The notes: generated by a model from the sequence alone, not told the origin. 64,000 nt of DNA from Natronomonas gomsonensis (GCF_024300825.1 NZ_CP101323.1:2914001-2978000), one strand, 5' to 3'. Shown: positions 33,763 through 42,763, numbered from the stretch's first letter. Numbers and translations: made by a program.

Positions 33763-34593
33763 TCAGATTGACTCGAGGTCTGGTAGTAATTCGCGCCTGA
33801 TATCGTTTAGGTGTTTCGTCGTGCGCCTAACATTGGTAACCTTTGACGGGGAGATATCGGTGGTGAGGGTGTCGGGTTCGGTGCCGAGGGTGCCGAGTTC
33901 CTCGCCGCGGGGGTCGATTACGGTAGAGGCCCCGAAGTGGGTCTGGCCCCCCTCGGTGCCCGCGCGGTTGACACCGACCACGTAGACGGAGCTCGAGACG
34001 GCAATGCCGGTGAGTTCTTTCACCCACACTTCGTCGCGATTCTCCTCACCGAAACTGCAGGTCGGCACGAAGACCACGTCGGCCCCACGGAGCGCCTGGA
34101 CGCGGGCGATCTCGGGAAAGTGGCGGTCGAAGCAAATCATAACGCCGATTGTGAGACCACCAACGTCGAACACCGGCGCCCCCAAGTCACCGGGTGAGAA
34201 GTAGTAGGTCTCGTTGTAGCCGGGGCGCTGGAAGGGGTGGAGTTTGCGGTACTTGCCCGTAAGCTCTCCCCCGTCGTCGATTATCAGCGCCGTGTTGTAG
34301 TTGCGGCCGCCCGGGTATCCCTCTTCGAACACCGGTGCGACGATAGCGGTGTCGAGGTCAGCTGCGGTTTCCCGGATTCGGTCCACGAATTCGCTGTCGT
34401 CGCGGACGGCAAGCTCGAAATTGTCCGGGTCCTGCTCGGCCGGGAAGTATGGCGTGGCGAAGTACTCGGGAAGACAGGCCACGTCCGCGTCGGCCGCAGT
34501 CTCCCGCAACTCGTCTATCGCGCGCTCGAGATTCTCCTCCGGCGAGGCGTCCGGACCGGCCTCGAACTGCACAGCGGCGATGGTCGGGCTCAT
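33763..34593 (-). CDS. Nitrilase-superfamily amidohydrolase (ureidopropionase-like)
   Basis: 276-aa carbon-nitrogen hydrolase. The Glu-Lys-Cys triad is visible: Glu43 in LPEYF, Lys117 in YRKLHPFQ and Cys154 in MICFDRHFPE. ICFDxHFPE and the KLHPF context resemble N-carbamoyl amino acid hydrolases and beta-ureidopropionases. It would hydrolyse an amide or carbamoyl product of ring cleavage. Its start overlaps the cyclase-family gene end by 4 bp, so the two hydrolases are probably co-translated. Confidence 0.85.
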   Translation of the reverse strand: MSPTIAAVQFEAGPDASPEENLERAIDELRETAADADVACLPEYFATPYFPAEQDPDNFELAVRDDSEFVDRIRETAADLDTAIVAPVFEEGYPGGRNYNTALIIDDGGELTGKYRKLHPFQRPGYNETYYFSPGDLGAPVFDVGGLTIGVMICFDRHFPEIARVQALRGADVVFVPTCSFGEENRDEVWVKELTGIAVSSSVYVVGVNRAGTEGGQTHFGASTVIDPRGEELGTLGTEPDTLTTDISPSKVTNVRRTTKHLNDIRRELLPDLESI

Positions 34594-35234
34594 TTGTCGC
34601 GGATCACGAAGACCCGTGCTGGCGCACCGTCGCCGTTGGCCAGTCGCATCGGGACAACGTACGTAGTGAACTCGTCGGGTAGTCCGTCGCAGTTGACCAC
34701 GTTCTCAACGATGACCTTGTCGGCCTCGAGCAGAGTGTAGTGGTTCCGATACCCCTCGTCGCCGGGGTCGATCGCCGCGTCGGTAATCAGACCGCGCGCG
34801 CCGCGCTCAACGACGTACTCCGCGATCCCCTCCGAGTAGTAGGGGTTATCGCCGTAGAACGACTGCGTCCCTTCGTGTTCGTCGCTCCAGCCCGTGTGGA
34901 CGAAGAGGAACTCTCCTTCTTCGAGTGGGCTGGACAGGCGCTCTTTCACCTGATCGAGCGTAATCTCCGTGTTGGGTTCGGCAACGTCGCGCACGTCGGC
35001 GCGTTTCGTGGGTCGAATCGTCTCCGTCAGCTCGATGTCACCGATTCTTCGGCCGTCGGCATCGAAGTGGTACGGGGCGTCCATGTGTGTGCCGATGTGA
35101 GTCGTGGTGGCCATGAAGTCGCTCTCGTAGTCCGATTCTTCGTGTCGGACGACCCGACCTTGCCGGAACGTCGGCAGCTTCGGTGGGACGCTCGTCTCTT
35201 CGTCGACGCGGATAGATAGGTCTTGAATCTCCAT
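34590..35234 (-). CDS. Cyclase-family metal hydrolase (kynurenine formamidase-like)
   Basis: 214 aa from MEIQDLSIR (ATG at 35234); the open frame reaches 35309, but the family usually starts close to this point. The PF04199 signature HIGTHMDAPYHF (His46, His50, Asp52, His56) supplies metal ligands. Members open cyclic amides, hydrolyse formamides or act as isatin hydrolases. ATGA overlap with the nitrilase gene indicates an operon of two C-N hydrolases. The substrate is probably a lactam or formyl-amide intermediate. Confidence 0.85.
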   Translation of the reverse strand: MEIQDLSIRVDEETSVPPKLPTFRQGRVVRHEESDYESDFMATTTHIGTHMDAPYHFDADGRRIGDIELTETIRPTKRADVRDVAEPNTEITLDQVKERLSSPLEEGEFLFVHTGWSDEHEGTQSFYGDNPYYSEGIAEYVVERGARGLITDAAIDPGDEGYRNHYTLLEADKVIVENVVNCDGLPDEFTTYVVPMRLANGDGAPARVFVIRDK

Positions 35235-35365
35235 CTCCGACTCGACGTGGTTGAGCGAGATATAAATAGATTCCCACCAGACGCGATCGATTTCGGATAT
35301 CCGGCACACACGACAAGTACGGCCATCCGGTCGTCGCTTGAGCGACAGGGAGTCTACCGAGCTCG

Positions 35366-35854
35366 TCAGCCTTCGTACTCTTCGGCCGCGTGCTCGACGG
35401 CGTCGAAGATTTTGGTGTAGCCGGTGCAGCGACAGAGGTTCCCCTTGAGGTATTGTTTGATTTCCTCGCGGGTTGGGTCTGGGTTCTCCTCAAGTAGCGC
35501 CACGGTGGAGACAACGAAGCCGGGCGTGCAGTAGCCACACTGCATCCCGAACTCCTCGATGAATCCCTCTTGGACGGGGTGAAGGTCCACGCCGTCTCCA
35601 TTGTGGTCCGCCAAGCCCTCAACCGTCGTAACCTCCTTACCGTCGGCTTGGTGGGCCGGAATCAGACAGGACTTGACCGGCGTACCGTCGACGAGGGTCA
35701 TGCAGGAGCCGCACTCGCCGACCTCGCAGGCCTCCTTGGTCCCGGTCAGTTCGAGTTCGTTCCGGATGGCGTCCCGAAGCGGAACGCCGGGTTCAACCGA
35801 GAACGTCTGTTCTTCGCCGTTCAACTCGACCGTAATGTTGTCGATCGTGCTCAT
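35366..35854 (-). CDS. Molybdenum hydroxylase 2Fe-2S subunit 2
   Basis: 162-aa CoxS-type subunit, closely related to the one at 28822. First cluster CEVGECGSCMTLVDG with the later Cys in KSCLIP; second cluster QCGYCTPGFVVS and LCRCTGYTKI. The linker is the main difference between the two copies. It is coupled to the FAD subunit by a 4-bp overlap. With the other set this makes two complete heterotrimers in the island. Confidence 0.93.
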   Translation of the reverse strand: MSTIDNITVELNGEEQTFSVEPGVPLRDAIRNELELTGTKEACEVGECGSCMTLVDGTPVKSCLIPAHQADGKEVTTVEGLADHNGDGVDLHPVQEGFIEEFGMQCGYCTPGFVVSTVALLEENPDPTREEIKQYLKGNLCRCTGYTKIFDAVEHAAEEYEG

Positions 35855-36744
35855 TGTGCTGGCTCCGTGAGAGGGGGTGCATCAGACCGTCGTAGAGCGG
35901 TGGTAATCGCACGCTTAGTCATGACCCTGAATAGGTGTTTCCGGTACTCAACGTCGTCATCCACATCGTCGATCAGTTCGAGGTCCTCGACGATTGCCAT
36001 TGCGACCTCGTCAACGGTTTCCCGGTCGATTCGGTCGCCGACCAACTGCGATTCGATTTCCTCTGGGACGCGCTTCGGGACCGGTGCACCGGCGCAGTAG
36101 GCGAGTTGAGCGTCAGTGCACGTCTCACCATCGTCCGCGTCGGGGACTATCAACGCGGCGACACCGGCCGTCGACCAGCCGCCGGGGGCCTCGGTGTCGC
36201 TCGCGTACGCACCTCCTGCCCGTGCGGGCGGTCGCTCGAACTTGATTCCGGTGACGATCTCGTGGGGTTCGAGTTCCGTCAGGTAGTAATCAAGGAAGAA
36301 CTCCGAGAGGTCGTGGTGGCGGGTCTCGTCCCCATCAAAGCTGACTGCCTTGGCATCAAGACACTGGAGCGCCGGAGGCAGGTCTTGGGCCGGGTCGGCG
36401 TGAGAGACACCGCCACCGATCGTCCCTGCGTTGCGCACCGGCACGTCGCCAATCGCCTTCACGGCGTCACTGAGCAGGTCGAGGTCAGCACAAATCTCGG
36501 TCTCGAGCAACTCGGAGTAAGTCACGAGCGCGCCGATTTCGACGGTTCCATCGGTTACCGTCACCGCGTCTAGGTCGGGTATCTCGGTGATGTCTACGAG
36601 CGCGTCAGGGGAGATGAGCCCCTGCCGTAGCAGGGGCATCATGCTCTGGCCGCCGGCGACTATCTTTGCCTCGTCGGCCTCCTTCAGACGGTCCACCGCG
36701 TCGGCGAGCGAACCGGGTTGGTAATACTGCACGGAATCACCCAT
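35851..36744 (-). CDS. Molybdenum hydroxylase FAD subunit 2
   Basis: 297 aa from MGDSVQYYQPGSLAD (ATG at 36744); the open frame to 36921 begins with non-homologous sequence and is rejected. FAD motifs are IVAGGQSMMPLLRQGLI and NAGTIGGGVSHADPAQDLPP. The C-terminal domain ends with EYRKHLFRVMTKRAI. It is divergent from the first binding-protein gene at 36962, with 217 bp between. Pairing with large subunit 1 or 2 cannot be decided from sequence alone. Confidence 0.92.
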   Translation of the reverse strand: MGDSVQYYQPGSLADAVDRLKEADEAKIVAGGQSMMPLLRQGLISPDALVDITEIPDLDAVTVTDGTVEIGALVTYSELLETEICADLDLLSDAVKAIGDVPVRNAGTIGGGVSHADPAQDLPPALQCLDAKAVSFDGDETRHHDLSEFFLDYYLTELEPHEIVTGIKFERPPARAGGAYASDTEAPGGWSTAGVAALIVPDADDGETCTDAQLAYCAGAPVPKRVPEEIESQLVGDRIDRETVDEVAMAIVEDLELIDDVDDDVEYRKHLFRVMTKRAITTALRRSDAPPLTEPAQ

Positions 36745-36961
36745 GCGTTGGAGTCTCAATACTGCAAGGTAAATGTACCGGATACCCCAATCATGCCGGA
36801 TTACAGTCCCATTACCCCACCGTACCCCGCACCCTGTGGCTGGTGGCTCAGGAGCGGCGGCTACACTATGGTTGCCCCTGAATTGACCTCCAGCCAGCCT
36901 TCGAACGACCCAAACCTCCAAAAAGTATAAATAGAAACCCCATATCTCTTAATGCAGACAT

Positions 36962-38260
36962 ATGAGTAACCATGACAACCCCAGCGAGGGGAACAGCGAC
37001 CGAACTGTCACTCGGAGATCAACCCTGAAGGGACTCACTGCGGTAGCCGGCGTAGGATCGGTCGGCCTATCGGGCTGTCTCGGCGGCAACGGGGGAGGGA
37101 ACGGCAACGGCGGCGATGGCGAAGGCGGCACAATCAAAATCGGTCTTCAGGCCGATCTCACCGGTGCGCTGTCGATATACGGATTCTGGCACCGTCGCGT
37201 CCTTGAGAACTACGTCGAGGCGGTCAACGAGGACGGTGGTATCGACGGCCGTGAGGTGGAACTACTCGTCGAGGACACTGAGACCGACGCCGAAACCGGC
37301 GGGCAGGTCTTCCGGCGCCTCGTCCAACAAGAGGACGTCGACTTCGTCATCGGTTCGCAGTCCTCTGGCGTCTCAATCGCGACGAACCCGCTGGCCAAGC
37401 AGATGCAAGTACCGTACTTCCCGCTGGGAGAGGCGCCCTCGATTACCGGCGAGGACGGTAACCGCTGGGTGGTGCGAAACAACCACAGCACGGAGCACGC
37501 CGCTGAAATCGCCGTTGAACACGGGATTGAGAGCGGTTCGAAGTGGACGATTATCTACCAGGACTACGCGTTCGGCCAACAGTATCGAGACGCGGTGACC
37601 GCCGCCGTCGAACGGCGCGACGGTGAAGTACTCCAAAGCATCGGCGTGCCGGTGGGTGAAAGTGACCTGAACTCCTACCTGAACTCAGTGCCAGAGGATA
37701 CTGAAGTCCTGTTCAACGCGTTGATTGGTGCCTCGTCGCTGGGCTTCCTCCAGCAGAGCGCGGACCTCAACACGCCAGGCCAGCGACTCGGTGCCATTGC
37801 CTCCATCGAGGGCGTAGATGTCAGCGAGACCGGCAAGGGCGCGGAGGGTGCGGAGTATGTGACGATGCTCCCGCGTGACACGAGCGACGTGGACGTAGAC
37901 GGTGTCGAACAACTACGTGAGATGGCGAACCCGTCGGACAGCGACAACATCTACCTCGGTGGCCACATCAACGCTTCTTACGAGGCACTTTCGTGGATCG
38001 AAGACGCGGTAACCGCGACCGAGTGGTCCGGGTCGGGGGATCACCAGGCGCTCATCGAGTGGTTCGAGGGCGGTCCCTCGGTTGAAGGCAGCGAGCGGTA
38101 CCCACAGGGGCCGAAGTTCTTCCGCGGGGAGGACCACCAGGCGTTCATGGACATGCACATCGAGCGCATCGAGGACGGCCAGCTAACCAACGCTAAGCGG
38201 GTCGAGGTCGACGAACCCAGCTTCGAGGCGCGGGCGAACCTGGCCAGCCAGGAGTTCTGA
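36962..38260 (+). CDS. Tat-lipoprotein substrate-binding protein 1 (Leu/amide type)
   Basis: 432-aa ABC-transporter receptor. A twin-arginine signal (TRRSTLKG) and lipobox LSGC place it as a lipid-anchored surface protein, followed by a Gly/Asn linker. The body begins TIKIGLQADLTGALSIYGF, the type 1 periplasmic-binding fold of branched-chain amino acid, amide and urea receptors. TATA-like GTATAAATAG lies about 30 bp upstream. It is followed by a close paralogue at 38454. The matching permeases and ATPases are at 43093-46460. Confidence 0.9.
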   Translation: MSNHDNPSEGNSDRTVTRRSTLKGLTAVAGVGSVGLSGCLGGNGGGNGNGGDGEGGTIKIGLQADLTGALSIYGFWHRRVLENYVEAVNEDGGIDGREVELLVEDTETDAETGGQVFRRLVQQEDVDFVIGSQSSGVSIATNPLAKQMQVPYFPLGEAPSITGEDGNRWVVRNNHSTEHAAEIAVEHGIESGSKWTIIYQDYAFGQQYRDAVTAAVERRDGEVLQSIGVPVGESDLNSYLNSVPEDTEVLFNALIGASSLGFLQQSADLNTPGQRLGAIASIEGVDVSETGKGAEGAEYVTMLPRDTSDVDVDGVEQLREMANPSDSDNIYLGGHINASYEALSWIEDAVTATEWSGSGDHQALIEWFEGGPSVEGSERYPQGPKFFRGEDHQAFMDMHIERIEDGQLTNAKRVEVDEPSFEARANLASQEF

Positions 38261-38453
38261 GCCCGGAGTCGTCTGTCCGAATCACTGTTGGGCCACACAC
38301 TGTCGCATTTCTCATCCTACGAGTCGGAGTAGTGTGCCGATAGAAACTACTGTCCCTCTCGTCACAAGTTTTATGACAAGCGGGTTTATCTATGGGTTGA
38401 AGACACATACCACAGTGTGGATTGTGTTCAAAACGCCACAGAGGTAAACAAGC

Positions 38454-39704
38454 ATGAAGGGTACGAGACAATTCGTTAACAGACGTAACGTTATTCGAAC
38501 AATCGGCGCAGGGAGCGCCGTGGGTCTGGCGGGCTGTCTGGGCGGCGGCAATGGCAACGGCAATGGCAACGGCGGCGATAGCGACACCATCAAGGTTGGC
38601 CTCCAGGCTGACCTCACTGGTGCGCTGTCGACGTACGGCTTCTGGTTCAGGCGGGTACTGGAGGCATACGTTGAGGAGATTAACGAGGACGGCGGAATCG
38701 ACGGTCGCGAGGTGGAACTGCTCGTTGAGGACACCGAGACTGACGCCGAAACTGGCGGGCAGGTCTTCCGGCGACTGGCTCAGCAAGAAGGGGTCGACTT
38801 CGTCATCGGCTCCTTCTCCTCCGGTGTTAACATCGCGACGATTCCACTTGCCAAGCAGATGCAGGTGCCGTACTTCCCGGCCGGTTCGGCGCCGTCGACG
38901 ACGGGTGAGGACGGCAACCGTTGGACGATTCGGACCGCACACGAAATCACGCAGAATGCGGCGCTGGGTGTCGAGTGGGGGCTGGAGAACCTCGGGACGA
39001 ACTGGACCATCATGTACCAAGACTACGCGTTCGGCCAGCAGTGGCGGGATGCGATTCAGGAAACCATGGGTGACGACGGCGAGATTTTGGAAACGATTGG
39101 CGTCCCTGTCGGCGAGAGCGACCTCAACTCGTATCTGAACGGAGTCCCCGAGGACACCGATGTCCTGTTCAACGCTCTAATCCTGCCGTCCTCGATTAGC
39201 TTCCTGCAACAGAGCGCCGACCTGGACACCCCGGGGGCCCGCTTCGGCGACATTTCCGGAATCGAGGGGACGAACGTCTCGGACATCCAAGACGCGGGGC
39301 AGGGCGCTTCGTACATCACTGGACTCCCCCCGACGCTGGACACGGAGGGGAACAACCACCTCCGGGAACTCGCGGATGTCGAAGGTGCAAGCGAGGCGCT
39401 TGTCCGCCAGTACTGGGTCGCCTACGAGGCGATGTCGTTCATCCGTGATGGTATCGAGGCCTCCGACTGGGAGAGCCAAAAAGATCACCAGGCGTTCATC
39501 GAGTGGTTCGAGAGCGGACCATCGGTCGATGAGGGGATTTCCTACCCACAGGGTGATAAGTTCATCCGTGGAGAAGATCACCAGGCGTTCATGAACCGCT
39601 ACATCACCCAAATTTCGGGCTCGGAGCTAGATGTCGTTACGCAGATGGAACTGACGGAGCCACCGCGGCCCCCCCGCGCGAACCTTGCCGGCCAGGAGTT
39701 CTGA
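38454..39704 (+). CDS. Tat-lipoprotein substrate-binding protein 2, paralogue
   Basis: 416-aa paralogue of the preceding gene; large blocks match (for example GREVELLVEDTETDAETGGQ in both). The N-terminus has a twin-Arg motif (VNRRNVIRTIGAG) and lipobox LAGC, then a Gly/Asn linker. Differences cluster in the pocket-facing middle (NNHSTEHAAE versus TAHEITQNAA), so the two may bind different ligands and share one permease. A palindrome CCACAGTGTGG lies 34 bp upstream at 38410-38420. Confidence 0.9.
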   Translation: MKGTRQFVNRRNVIRTIGAGSAVGLAGCLGGGNGNGNGNGGDSDTIKVGLQADLTGALSTYGFWFRRVLEAYVEEINEDGGIDGREVELLVEDTETDAETGGQVFRRLAQQEGVDFVIGSFSSGVNIATIPLAKQMQVPYFPAGSAPSTTGEDGNRWTIRTAHEITQNAALGVEWGLENLGTNWTIMYQDYAFGQQWRDAIQETMGDDGEILETIGVPVGESDLNSYLNGVPEDTDVLFNALILPSSISFLQQSADLDTPGARFGDISGIEGTNVSDIQDAGQGASYITGLPPTLDTEGNNHLRELADVEGASEALVRQYWVAYEAMSFIRDGIEASDWESQKDHQAFIEWFESGPSVDEGISYPQGDKFIRGEDHQAFMNRYITQISGSELDVVTQMELTEPPRPPRANLAGQEF

Positions 39705-39768
39705 CCGACAACACGCGGGTTACTGGCACCGATAGAACGAACACGGATGGCTACGACCGACCGAACAA

Positions 39769-40659
39769 ATGGTCGAGTTACTCGGGCCTGGGCTGGCTGT
39801 CGCGGCCGCGCTATTCTTAGCGATTCAGGTCGGCTGCATCCGCATCGGAACGGATAGCGGCCGGTCGAACGACGCTCTAATCGTCGTCCTGCTTGTCAAC
39901 ATTACCGTGCTGGTTCCCGTCGCACTCGTGGTCGGTTATCCTGACTACAGCCTATCGAGGAACTCGCTGCTTGCGTTCGCTGCGGCAGGCTTGGTCGGGA
40001 CGATGATGGGCCGTGCCTTCGAGTACGCGGGCATCGAGCGAATCGGTGCGAGCCGGTCGGAACCGATTAAGGCATCCCAGCCACTTCACGCGGCCGTCCT
40101 CGCAGTGCTTGTCCTCGGAGAGACGCTGACACCAGTGATGGCCGTCGGCACGGTCCTGGTGGTGGTCGGCGTCGCCATCATCTCTTGGGAGAGTCGCAGT
40201 TCTTCGACCGGGCTCGAGTCGATTTCGTGGTCGTACCTCGCGCTACCACTGGCCTCCGCATTCCTGTACGGTATCGAGCCCATCTTCGCGAAAGTCGGAT
40301 TAGCGACCGGCACCTCGCCGTTCGTCGGCCTCGGTGTCAAGACGGTGACGGCGACGGTCGCCTTCTACGCGTATCTGCGGTACCGCGGTGTGCTGCCGGA
40401 ACGCGGCGTGTTCGAGTCAGTCAACACGAAATGGTATGTGGCGGCTGGCCTCGCCAACTCCGCGTTCCTGCTCAGCTACTATGCGGCACTGGCGGTGGCG
40501 CCAGTCGTGCTGGTCCAGCCGGTCTTGCAGACGAGCCCGCTGTTCGTGATCCTCATCTCCTACGTCTTTCTCCAGCGGCTCGAACGGGTCACGTGGAAAA
40601 TCGTCGCCGCAGCCGGCATAGTCGCGCTCGGAGCCGGCTTAGTAGCGCTGCAGGTCTAA
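39769..40659 (+). CDS. EamA/DMT-family transporter
   Basis: 296-aa membrane protein with ten predicted helices in two EamA repeats (residues about 5-140 and 155-295). Each repeat ends in the typical pattern, such as VLGETLTPVMAVGTVLVVVG and VFLQRLERVTWKIVAAAGIV. DMT transporters export or import small metabolites and amino acids. It lies 65 bp behind the second binding-protein gene and could be co-transcribed. A role in moving the substrate or an end product is plausible but not shown. Confidence 0.85.
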   Translation: MVELLGPGLAVAAALFLAIQVGCIRIGTDSGRSNDALIVVLLVNITVLVPVALVVGYPDYSLSRNSLLAFAAAGLVGTMMGRAFEYAGIERIGASRSEPIKASQPLHAAVLAVLVLGETLTPVMAVGTVLVVVGVAIISWESRSSSTGLESISWSYLALPLASAFLYGIEPIFAKVGLATGTSPFVGLGVKTVTATVAFYAYLRYRGVLPERGVFESVNTKWYVAAGLANSAFLLSYYAALAVAPVVLVQPVLQTSPLFVILISYVFLQRLERVTWKIVAAAGIVALGAGLVALQV

Positions 40660-40665
40660 GCCAGC

Positions 40666-41235
40666 TCAGTCCTCAAGATCGTCAACCTGCAGACCACCGA
40701 TTCGCGGGTGGGGCCGGCCGCCGTCCGTCACGACGACAATCAACACGAGTTCGTCTGCCGCGGGCGCGTCCTCAATACGGACCGGCATCGCGTCGTAGTG
40801 GGTCCGGACGTAGGCCTCGTCCTTGTAGTGGGTCGGGACGTCGAGGACTGTCCCCGGCCCGCCGTGTTTTTTCGCGCTCGGGATGATGGCGTCGCCGCCG
40901 CCGACGGCCTCTCGCAGCGGCGTCCCGAGTTCGGGGTGGAGCATCGCCGCGACGTGTTCGAGTTCGCCGTCGGTTCCGACGATACCCCCTTTCCCGTAGC
41001 TCTCGACCCGGTCAGGTCCACCGAGCCTGTCGACGGCCGTCTCGGCGAGCTGTCCGCCCAGGTCGGCGCCCCACTCGGTGAGTAGCGACAAATCCTCCTG
41101 CCACTCCCTCGCATAGGGATTGTCGATTACGGCCGCTGCAGCGACCTTCGTGACCGGGTCGTCGAGCGCCCGTTCGCCGTCGCGTTCGGTCTTCGATTCG
41201 ATTACTGTCTGCGTCCGGATGGTCGGGTCAGTCAT
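40666..41235 (-). CDS. PF06684 (amino acid synthesis) family protein
   Basis: 189 aa from MTDPTIRTQTVIESKTERDG (ATG at 41235); a frame open to 41478 overlaps the enamidase gene and is rejected. The pattern VTKVAAAAVIDNPYA, then YGKGGIVGTDGELEHVAAML and GTVLDVPTHYKDEAYVRTHY matches the family annotated as amino acid synthesis protein, whose biochemical role is unclear. The start overlaps the enamidase stop by 4 bp, so both are made from one mRNA. Context suggests a role in handling the ring-opening intermediate. Confidence 0.8.
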   Translation of the reverse strand: MTDPTIRTQTVIESKTERDGERALDDPVTKVAAAAVIDNPYAREWQEDLSLLTEWGADLGGQLAETAVDRLGGPDRVESYGKGGIVGTDGELEHVAAMLHPELGTPLREAVGGGDAIIPSAKKHGGPGTVLDVPTHYKDEAYVRTHYDAMPVRIEDAPAADELVLIVVVTDGGRPHPRIGGLQVDDLED

Positions 41236-42377
41236 GTGTGTTCGATGGTCGCGGTCTGTTTCGCAGGGGCGGTGTTCCGGCTCCCATCGACGTGGACCTC
41301 GCCATCGACGAGCACCGTTGCTATCGCCGGATACGAGCCGGCATCGAGCGCCTCGAGAGCCGTCTCGGCTGCACTCCCTTTCGGCGCACCCATCAGCGTC
41401 AGGTCCGCCGGCCGTCCCTCCTCGATTCGGCCGGTGTCGAGGCCGTGGTGGCGGGCCGTGGTGCCGGTGGCTAGACAAAGAACCTCCTCGGGGGATACGT
41501 CGGTCATGCCACAGAGTGTTGCGGCCTCAAGCAGTACTCCGAGCGGCGTCACCCCGGTTCCGGAAGGAGTGTCGGTGCCAATCTGGATGCGGTTGAGTTC
41601 GTCGCGGTCGGCAGCCATCTCCAGTACGTCGACCGCGACGCGCTGATTTCCGGCGAGCACTAAATCTAGAACGATTTCCGTCTCGGTGACCAGTTTCGTC
41701 ACCTCATCGTCCGGGATTGGCGTCGGGCCGCCGTTGACATGGGCCGCGATATCGGGGCCGATGTCGACGAACATCTCGGCGTCTGTTGACTTCACGCCGG
41801 GAAGGCTCGTGCCGCCGCAGTGCATCAGGACTATCATGTCCCGCTCGTGACCCCAGGAGATGAGATTTCGGGCGCGTTGGCGTTCCTCAACCGGCATGAG
41901 GAATTTCAAGCGCTCGACGCCTTCCCGGTGGACATCCTCGATGTCATCCTCAGTCATGTCGCCGTCGAGAATCAGCGTGCCGCCCCTGACCTTGACGCCG
42001 CCGGGGCGGTCATTAGCGAGTGACTTCCGGGCGAGCGTGGCTAGGGACTTGGCGCTCTCGACGTCATCAGGTCGTCCGGGAAGGTGAGGTTCTCCGTTTG
42101 AGATCATCGAGGTAATCCCACCGTGCAGATAGCTCTCACACCAACCGAGCGTTTGCTGCCGTGGGGTGTAGTCGCCGAACACCGGGTGGATGTGGGAGTC
42201 GATCAGACCGGGTGTCAGGGTGAGACCGCCGGCGTCGATCTTCGTGTCCGCGGTGGTGATTGTCGTGCCCAGTTCACGAATTTTCCCGTTCTCGATATAC
42301 ACCGAATCCCCGTCGAGAATCGGCTCCTCCAGCCGCCCGGTGATAATCCGGCCGATGTTCGTGACGAGCGTGCTCAC
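41232..42377 (-). CDS. Enamidase-like amidohydrolase
   Basis: 381 aa from a GTG at 42377 (GTGA overlap with the cupin gene). A metal-dependent amidohydrolase whose motifs closely follow my memory of Eubacterium barkeri enamidase, which hydrolyses 1,4,5,6-tetrahydro-6-oxonicotinate to 2-formylglutarate. Matching points: GLIDSHIHP (His62, His64), GDYTPRQQT, HGGITSMISNGEPHLPGRP, MHCGGTSLPG (His186), AHVNGGPTPIP (His213), GTDTPSGTGVTPLG (Asp269) and the ending SRNTAPAKQ. All metal ligands are present. It sits in an operon with a cupin and a PF06684 protein. Exact substrate is inferred. Confidence 0.82.
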   Translation of the reverse strand: MSTLVTNIGRIITGRLEEPILDGDSVYIENGKIRELGTTITTADTKIDAGGLTLTPGLIDSHIHPVFGDYTPRQQTLGWCESYLHGGITSMISNGEPHLPGRPDDVESAKSLATLARKSLANDRPGGVKVRGGTLILDGDMTEDDIEDVHREGVERLKFLMPVEERQRARNLISWGHERDMIVLMHCGGTSLPGVKSTDAEMFVDIGPDIAAHVNGGPTPIPDDEVTKLVTETEIVLDLVLAGNQRVAVDVLEMAADRDELNRIQIGTDTPSGTGVTPLGVLLEAATLCGMTDVSPEEVLCLATGTTARHHGLDTGRIEEGRPADLTLMGAPKGSAAETALEALDAGSYPAIATVLVDGEVHVDGSRNTAPAKQTATIEHT

Positions 42378-42763
42378 GACTCGGACACCTCCCGGTCTCT
42401 GATTGCTGCTTCCGGGCCCTGTGGTGCAAAGATCCACAGTTTCCGGAGCGGTTCGGTCCCGACGTTGACGTGTTTGTGCTGTACGCCAGGTGGAATCACG
42501 GCCGCCTGATTCGCTGTTAGCCTGTACGTCTCGTCGTCGGTGACGATCTCCGCCTCGCCCTCAAGAACGTACACTATCTCTTCGACTTCGCGTACGTGTG
42601 GAGAGCCCTCCGCGCCCGGTTCGAAGGTGACGACCCCGACGCTGACATTCTCGACACCGACGCTTTCGTCGGCTACGATTTGACTCGCGAACGCACCGCT
42701 GCCGTATTGCGGGAGTGTCGCGGTGTCCCGTACGACGATTCCGCCGTCGCTTTCGTCGGTCAC
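42374..42763 (-). CDS. Cupin-domain protein
   Basis: 129-aa single cupin. Motif 1 is HVREVEEIVYVLEGEAEIV and motif 2 is PPGVQHKHVNVG, with His and Glu positioned to bind one metal ion. Small cupins act as dioxygenases, isomerases or sensors. It is first in the operon cupin-enamidase-PF06684, overlapping the enamidase start by 4 bp. It could process or sense the ring-opened intermediate. Confidence 0.82.
   Translation of the reverse strand: MTDESDGGIVVRDTATLPQYGSGAFASQIVADESVGVENVSVGVVTFEPGAEGSPHVREVEEIVYVLEGEAEIVTDDETYRLTANQAAVIPPGVQHKHVNVGTEPLRKLWIFAPQGPEAAIRDREVSES

Noticed and set aside
41232-42377. Dihydroorotase or hydantoinase as product of this gene
   Set aside because: The GDYTPRQ, GGTSLPG and NGGPTPIP motifs fit enamidase better than those families, although only a database search would settle it.
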